A stretch of DNA of 64,000 bases from Clostridia bacterium. Lineage in GTDB: Bacteria > Bacillota > Clostridia > Christensenellales > Borkfalkiaceae. The stretch spans positions 107,936 to 171,935 of the forward strand of contig JAGAIP010000004.1 of assembly GCA_017626495.1 (NCBI GenBank). Reading direction: 5' to 3'. The translations under genes and the position numbers were made by a program. The notes below the pieces were generated by a model. The model did no database searches. It saw nothing but the letters and a program-made list of their open reading frames with translations, and was not told the origin of the DNA. Shown here in pieces: positions 60,390 to 64,000 of this stretch. Each line of letters begins with the position of its first letter. Position 1 is the stretch's first letter.

Positions 60390-61658
60390 ATGATTACAGA
60401 AGAAATTTACCGTACCTATGTACAAATTCTCAAAGAAGAGCTCAAACCTGCCATGGGGTGTACCGAGCCGATCGCGGTCGCATACGCCGCCGCAAGGGCA
60501 AAATCTCTCCTCAAAGGCGAGCCGAAACGCGCTACGCTCGAAGTCAGCGGAAATATCGTAAAGAACGTAAAGAGCGTTGTCGTTCCGCATACGGGTGGAA
60601 TGCACGGACTCAAAGCCGCCTTTGCCGCAGGAATTGTCGCAGGAGACGCCGAAAAAGAGTTGGAGGCGATTTCTTCCGTGACGGAAGAGGCGTTTCCTCT
60701 CATCAAAGAATGGGTGGAAACCTTTGATTTGCGCGTCGTCGTACCTGAGGACGCACATATTTTCGATATCGGAGTACGGCTTTACAACGAAGAACATTCC
60801 GTCTACGTTCGAATCGTGGATAAACACACGAATATCGTCAAAATCGAGGAGGACGGCGTAGCCGTTCTCGACAGGACGGATGAGATAGAAGAGAAGAAAG
60901 CAGATCGGAGTATGCTTTCCGTAGATCAGATCGTTCGGTTTGCGGAAGATGTAAACACAGACGACGTGAAAGAGGTGCTCGACCGTCAGATCGCGTTTAA
61001 TATGGCGATTGCGGAGGAGGGCATGCGGAATCGCTATGGCGCAAATATCGGAAAGGTATTATTGCGTACATATCAGCCGGACGTCAAGCTCTCCGCAAAG
61101 GCGTATGCCGCCGCAGCGAGCGACGCGAGAATGAACGGTTGCGAATTGCCCGTCATCATCAATTCGGGTAGCGGAAATCAGGGAATCACTGCGTCCGTTC
61201 CCGTCATCGTCTATGCGAGGGGACTTTGCGTACCGCAGGAAACGCTGTATCGTGCGCTCTGTATTTCCAATCTCATTACCGTTCATCTGAAAGCGGGAAT
61301 CGGAACGCTCTCGGCATATTGCGGAGCAGTATCCGCAGGAGCGGGAGCGGCTTGCGGCATTGCTTATCTTCTGGGAGGAGGCGAGAGGGAAATCGAACAT
61401 ACGCTCGTCAATACGCTTGCCATCGATTCGGGAATCATATGCGACGGGGCAAAGGCAAGCTGCGCCGCAAAAATCGCAACCGCCGTCGAGAGCGGATTGA
61501 TGGGGCTGAATATGTTCTATCTGGGCAACGAGTTCTTTGCAGGGGACGGCATCGTCAAGAAAGGGGTGGAAAATACCATCAGAAGCGTTTCCCGTCTCGC
61601 GCAAGAGGGAATGAGGGAGACGGATAAAGAAATTATCAAAATCATGCTTGACGAATGA
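60390..61658 (+). CDS. L-cysteine desulfidase / UPF0597 family
   Basis: A 422-residue protein of the CdsB/YhaM (CyuA) family, oxygen-sensitive Fe-S enzymes that break cysteine to pyruvate, ammonia and sulfide; the fold is related to L-serine dehydratase. PAMGCTEPIAVAYAAARAKS (about 20-39) carries the first cluster Cys. SGNIVKNVKSVVVPHTGG (about 51), NSGSGNQGITASVPVIVYA (about 252-270) and the C-rich SGIICDGAKASCAAKIATAV block (about 347-366) complete the family pattern. It pairs with the Cys-rich redox protein before it. Confidence 0.9.
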   Translation: MITEEIYRTYVQILKEELKPAMGCTEPIAVAYAAARAKSLLKGEPKRATLEVSGNIVKNVKSVVVPHTGGMHGLKAAFAAGIVAGDAEKELEAISSVTEEAFPLIKEWVETFDLRVVVPEDAHIFDIGVRLYNEEHSVYVRIVDKHTNIVKIEEDGVAVLDRTDEIEEKKADRSMLSVDQIVRFAEDVNTDDVKEVLDRQIAFNMAIAEEGMRNRYGANIGKVLLRTYQPDVKLSAKAYAAAASDARMNGCELPVIINSGSGNQGITASVPVIVYARGLCVPQETLYRALCISNLITVHLKAGIGTLSAYCGAVSAGAGAACGIAYLLGGGEREIEHTLVNTLAIDSGIICDGAKASCAAKIATAVESGLMGLNMFYLGNEFFAGDGIVKKGVENTIRSVSRLAQEGMRETDKEIIKIMLDE

Positions 61659-61716
61659 GCGTCATGCGTTGAATGTGGTTTTATAAATACTGCAATACTG
61701 TATAGGGGGAAGAACA

Positions 61717-62592
61717 ATGTACGAATGTGCAATCATCGGAACGGGAGCGGCAGGTATTTCCGCCGCGCTTACGCTCAAAGCATTGAATAAGAATTTTATT
61801 TGGTTCGGAGACGGCAAACTTTCGGGCAAAATCAGGAGTGCGGAAAAAATAGGAAATTATCCGGGGCTTTCTATGGTCAGCGGAAACGAACTTGCAGAAT
61901 CGTTTCTCAGTCAAATCAAAGAGATGGATATTCGCATCGAGAACAAGACGGTTACGGGCGTCTATCAGATGGAGGGGTATTTTTCCGTACTGTGCAATCA
62001 GGATATGTACGACGCAAAGACGGTGATTTTGGCGACGGGAGTGGAATCCGTAAAACCCGTCAAGGGAGAGCTTGAATTTGTCGGTAGGGGCGTCAGCTAC
62101 TGTGCGACTTGCGACGGATTTCTCTACAAGGGAAAGACCGTCTTCGTGGTCTGTACGGAAAAATCCCTTGAACACGAAATAGAATATCTTGCGTCGCTCG
62201 CCGCCAAAGTATACGTGGTCGCGCTCTATAAAAACGTTGCCCTGAAATCGGGAAATATCGAGATCGTGTCGGGAATGCCAGTCGAAATTACAGGCGGACG
62301 CAAGGCGGAGAAGGTGCGATTCAGAGATAAGGAATATTCCGTAGACGGCGTATTCATGCTCAAAGCGGCAATCACGCCGTCCGTTCTCGTATCGGGATTA
62401 GAGACGGAAAACGGACACGTGAAGGTGGATCGTTCCTGCGCGACGAATCTTGAAGGGTGTTTTGCGGCAGGGGATTGTACGGGGCGACCTTATCAGTATG
62501 CCAAGGCGGTCGGAGAGGGGAACGTCTGCGCGCATGCGGTCGTAAGCTATCTCGCGGAACAAAAACAGAAAGAAACGTTGTCAACCGTATGA
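61717..62592 (+). CDS. thioredoxin reductase-like FAD oxidoreductase
   Basis: A 291-residue two-dinucleotide-domain flavoprotein. FAD motif is CAIIGTGAAGISAALTLKAL (about 4-23), the redox pair is in SYCATCDGFLYKG (C-A-T-C, about 127-139), and the second FAD motif GCFAAGDCTGRPYQYAKAVG (about 248-267) is present. The NADPH domain lacks the usual G-x-G-x-x-A/G signature (VFVVCTEKSLEHEIEYLA stands in its place), so it may use ferredoxin or another donor like the NADPH-independent FFTR/DFTR enzymes. No thioredoxin gene is adjacent. No clear promoter was found in 61659-61716; GGGGGA precedes the ATG. Confidence 0.85.
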   Translation: MYECAIIGTGAAGISAALTLKALNKNFIWFGDGKLSGKIRSAEKIGNYPGLSMVSGNELAESFLSQIKEMDIRIENKTVTGVYQMEGYFSVLCNQDMYDAKTVILATGVESVKPVKGELEFVGRGVSYCATCDGFLYKGKTVFVVCTEKSLEHEIEYLASLAAKVYVVALYKNVALKSGNIEIVSGMPVEITGGRKAEKVRFRDKEYSVDGVFMLKAAITPSVLVSGLETENGHVKVDRSCATNLEGCFAAGDCTGRPYQYAKAVGEGNVCAHAVVSYLAEQKQKETLSTV

Positions 62593-62811
62593 TTTGAGTA
62601 TCAAGGGGGTGTCGGAAAACACACCTTGATGCGATGAAAACGGATGCTCTCATATGACTCCAAATAAGGACGCTGAAAAGGGGAAAGATATGTCCGTTTG
62701 TACCTTGTTTGTCAAGTACGAGCGTTTGTTTTTTCAAACTTGTACCGCACCGTCTGGTGATGAAAATTTGGGCGAAAAGCATAGAAAACTACCTATAATA
62801 CGGAGGGAACG

Positions 62812-63717
62812 ATGAAATCGAGATATCATACGGCGAGAAGATGGCTTATTTTTTGGACGCTGTTTATCGGAATCGGCGCGGTTGCGGGAGCAACGGGCAT
62901 GTTTGTCGATACGACGGGTAAGGCGATGGGCATGGACGCCATGCTCCCGTACTTTCAAAAACTTCCCTTTGCGGATATTCTTTTTCGAGATTTTCTTTTT
63001 TCCGGATTTGCGCTATTGATCGTAAACGGGCTCACCAATCTGACGGCAAGCGTTTTTCTGTTTTTGAAGAAAAAGCAGGGGGTACTCTTAGGAGGGATAT
63101 TCGGCGTCACGCTGATGCTCTGGATCTGCATTCAATTTTATATGTTTCCCCTCAATTTTATGTCCACAAGCTACTTTTTCTTCGGACTCTTTCAGGCAAT
63201 CACGGGTTATGCCGCGTGGGTGTTTGAGAAACAGGAGAACTTCAAGATTGACCTTGACGATTATCCGCACGTCGGGAGTAATCCGAAACGGCTTGTCGTA
63301 TTCTTTTCCAGAATGGGATACGTTAAAAAACAGGCATACATAGAGGCAGAACGGACGGGTGCGGAAGTTTACGAGGTAATTTCGACGGAAAAGACGGACG
63401 GAACGGGCGGATTTTGGTGGTGCGGAAGGTATGCCATGCACCGTTGGACGATGCCGATCGAACTTGTTTCCATTGATTTGACAAAGTACGATCACGTTAC
63501 GATCTGTTCGCCGATTTGGGCATTTTCCTTGTCTGCACCCATTCGTTCGTTTTGTAAAGAGGCGAGCGGCAAGATAAAAGAAGCAGATTACGTTTTACTG
63601 CATTTTACAAAGGGAAAATACGAAAACGTATGCAGGGAAATGGACGAACTTCTGCATATCAGGCATACGGCATGTAAGAATGTTTGTTGCCGTATGGGAA
63701 AGACGAACGAATCATAG
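62812..63717 (+). CDS. membrane-anchored flavodoxin-like protein
   Basis: A 301-residue fusion of a four-helix membrane part (about 1-140; helices near 12-32, 60-82, 90-110, 117-135) and a flavodoxin-fold domain (about 155-280). The FMN phosphate loop is LVVFFSRMGYVKKQA (about 161-175), and the flavin-contact region is TICSPIWAFSLSAPIRSFCK (about 226-245). Such proteins are annotated as flavodoxin-family with unknown partners and may pass electrons to a membrane acceptor. GGAGGG precedes the ATG. The 219 bases before it contain a weak hairpin at 62600-62630 (ATCAAGG/CCTTGAT) and an AT-rich stretch with GTTTG/CAAAC, but no gene I can support. Confidence 0.78.
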   Translation: MKSRYHTARRWLIFWTLFIGIGAVAGATGMFVDTTGKAMGMDAMLPYFQKLPFADILFRDFLFSGFALLIVNGLTNLTASVFLFLKKKQGVLLGGIFGVTLMLWICIQFYMFPLNFMSTSYFFFGLFQAITGYAAWVFEKQENFKIDLDDYPHVGSNPKRLVVFFSRMGYVKKQAYIEAERTGAEVYEVISTEKTDGTGGFWWCGRYAMHRWTMPIELVSIDLTKYDHVTICSPIWAFSLSAPIRSFCKEASGKIKEADYVLLHFTKGKYENVCREMDELLHIRHTACKNVCCRMGKTNES

Positions 63718-63786
63718 AAAGTACGGGTATCCATCGAAGAAAAAGAGGATTCAACGTACTTTTTATCCTTACGCATTGCATTGTTT

Positions 63787-64000
63787 TTAAAAAAAAATCC
63801 GAACCTTAAAACGGTTCGGATTTTTCGTATGGTGCCCAAGGCATTTCAAATCCGAACCGGACGGGGTACAGTTAAGCTCCGAAAGGAATACTGTTTTTGT
63901 TCCGTCCTTGTAGTTAAAGGTAAAGGTTATCTTGTCATCATAAAGGTATATCGCATTGATAAACCCGTCGATTAGCCTTTGTTTTCCTTCTTTCGTTGAA
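63787..64000 (-). CDS. serine recombinase (resolvase/invertase family), C-terminus only
   Basis: The minus-strand frame open at the window edge reads TKEGKQRLIDGFINAIYLYD then DKITFTFNYKDGTKTVFLSE, which is the C-terminal pattern of large serine recombinases from Firmicutes mobile elements (R-x-x-I-D-x-F-I-N-x-I-Y-x-Y-D-D-K and F-N-Y-K-D-G-T-K). A Cys-containing tail (NCTPSGSDLKCLG) and the stop at 63787 follow. Only 70 residues are inside the window; the catalytic Ser domain lies beyond it. It indicates that an integrative element or phage begins here. Confidence 0.8.
   Translation of the reverse strand, partial: STKEGKQRLIDGFINAIYLYDDKITFTFNYKDGTKTVFLSELNCTPSGSDLKCLGHHTKNPNRFKVRIFF
63793..63825. 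terminator. bidirectional terminator between membrane flavodoxin and recombinase genes
   Basis: AAAAATCCGAACC / GGTTCGGATTTTT with a seven-base loop; overlaps the end of the recombinase frame. Confidence 0.85.

Noticed and set aside
63781..63975. 64-residue plus-strand frame at the right edge
   Set aside because: Runs through a terminator hairpin and is antisense to the recombinase C-terminus, which has a clear family pattern.
1..64000. CRISPR array, replication origin or rRNA operon
   Set aside because: No regularly spaced repeats, DnaA-box clusters with dnaA/dnaN, or rRNA sequence were found on either strand.

Overview
The window reads as a chromosomal segment of a Gram-positive, fermentative member of the Firmicutes (Clostridia-like). 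It has sigma-A promoters with 17-bp spacers, mostly AGGAGG-type ribosome sites, many T-tailed hairpin terminators, a class A penicillin-binding protein, one-membrane lipoproteins and no outer-membrane genes. Base composition is near balanced in the core genes and clearly AT-rich in a few accessory patches. A Christensenellales-type gut organism would fit, but no rRNA is present to confirm it.

Layout. 1-11.5 kb: tRNA modification and mismatch repair (thiI, a divergent class A PBP, then miaB-mutS-mutL-miaA and a PLP enzyme of the YnbB type, tightly coupled). 11.6-12.5 kb: a small AT-rich islet with an Xre-type regulator facing a two-helix membrane protein over a doubled operator. 12.5-17.8 kb: gpmI, a PHP phosphoesterase, tRNA-Ser(CGA), a decayed transposase, a Nif11-like small protein coupled to an SDR enzyme, and an SPFH protein. 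17.8-21 kb: a decayed accessory stretch with a secreted protein whose ATG is missing, a small broken membrane gene, the tail of an ABC ATPase behind an intact-looking promoter and heptamer array, a secreted cysteine-peptidase-like protein, a lipoprotein and the tail of its lost duplicate. 21-29 kb: ychF / argS-HAD-YbhN flippase / asparaginase-MATE-D-2-hydroxyacid dehydrogenase. 29.3-33.7 kb: a 1462-residue repeat lipoprotein. 33.8-40.9 kb: glycolysis (pgk-tpiA, minus) back to back with the str operon (rpsL-rpsG-fusA-tuf, plus). 41-47.2 kb: DUF975 protein, a Cys-rich small protein, YihY, DegV, ilvA-ridA, pyrimidine-nucleoside phosphorylase. 47.2-56.4 kb: a surface-polysaccharide operon (GT10 transferase, ManC-cupin-ManA fusion, CDP-glucose 4,6-dehydratase, alpha/beta hydrolase, GT4 transferase, second ManC, phosphohexomutase). 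56.5-63.7 kb: GyrI-like protein, ThrH, mtnN-ung, PPTase, C_GCAxxG_C_C protein with cysteine desulfidase, TrxR-like flavoprotein, membrane flavodoxin. The right edge cuts into the C-terminus of a serine recombinase, the border of a mobile element.

How the genes work together: the polysaccharide operon supplies its own GDP-mannose (hexose-phosphate mutase, phosphomannose isomerase, two guanylyltransferases) and transferases, but the genes for GDP-fucose and CDP-glucose are not in view. IlvA and RidA pair as an enamine-producing enzyme and its clean-up partner. MtnN and Ung overlap as a salvage/repair pair.

Most unusual signals: (1) a 13-base palindrome, TATGTC(A/T)GACATA, present twice exactly and at least fourteen more times with one or two mismatches, in several reading frames and once between genes; (2) a roughly 200-nt highly structured spacer between rpsL and rpsG, and a second structured leader before tuf; (3) several genes whose -10 box lies only 6-8 bases before the start codon, implying leaderless mRNAs.
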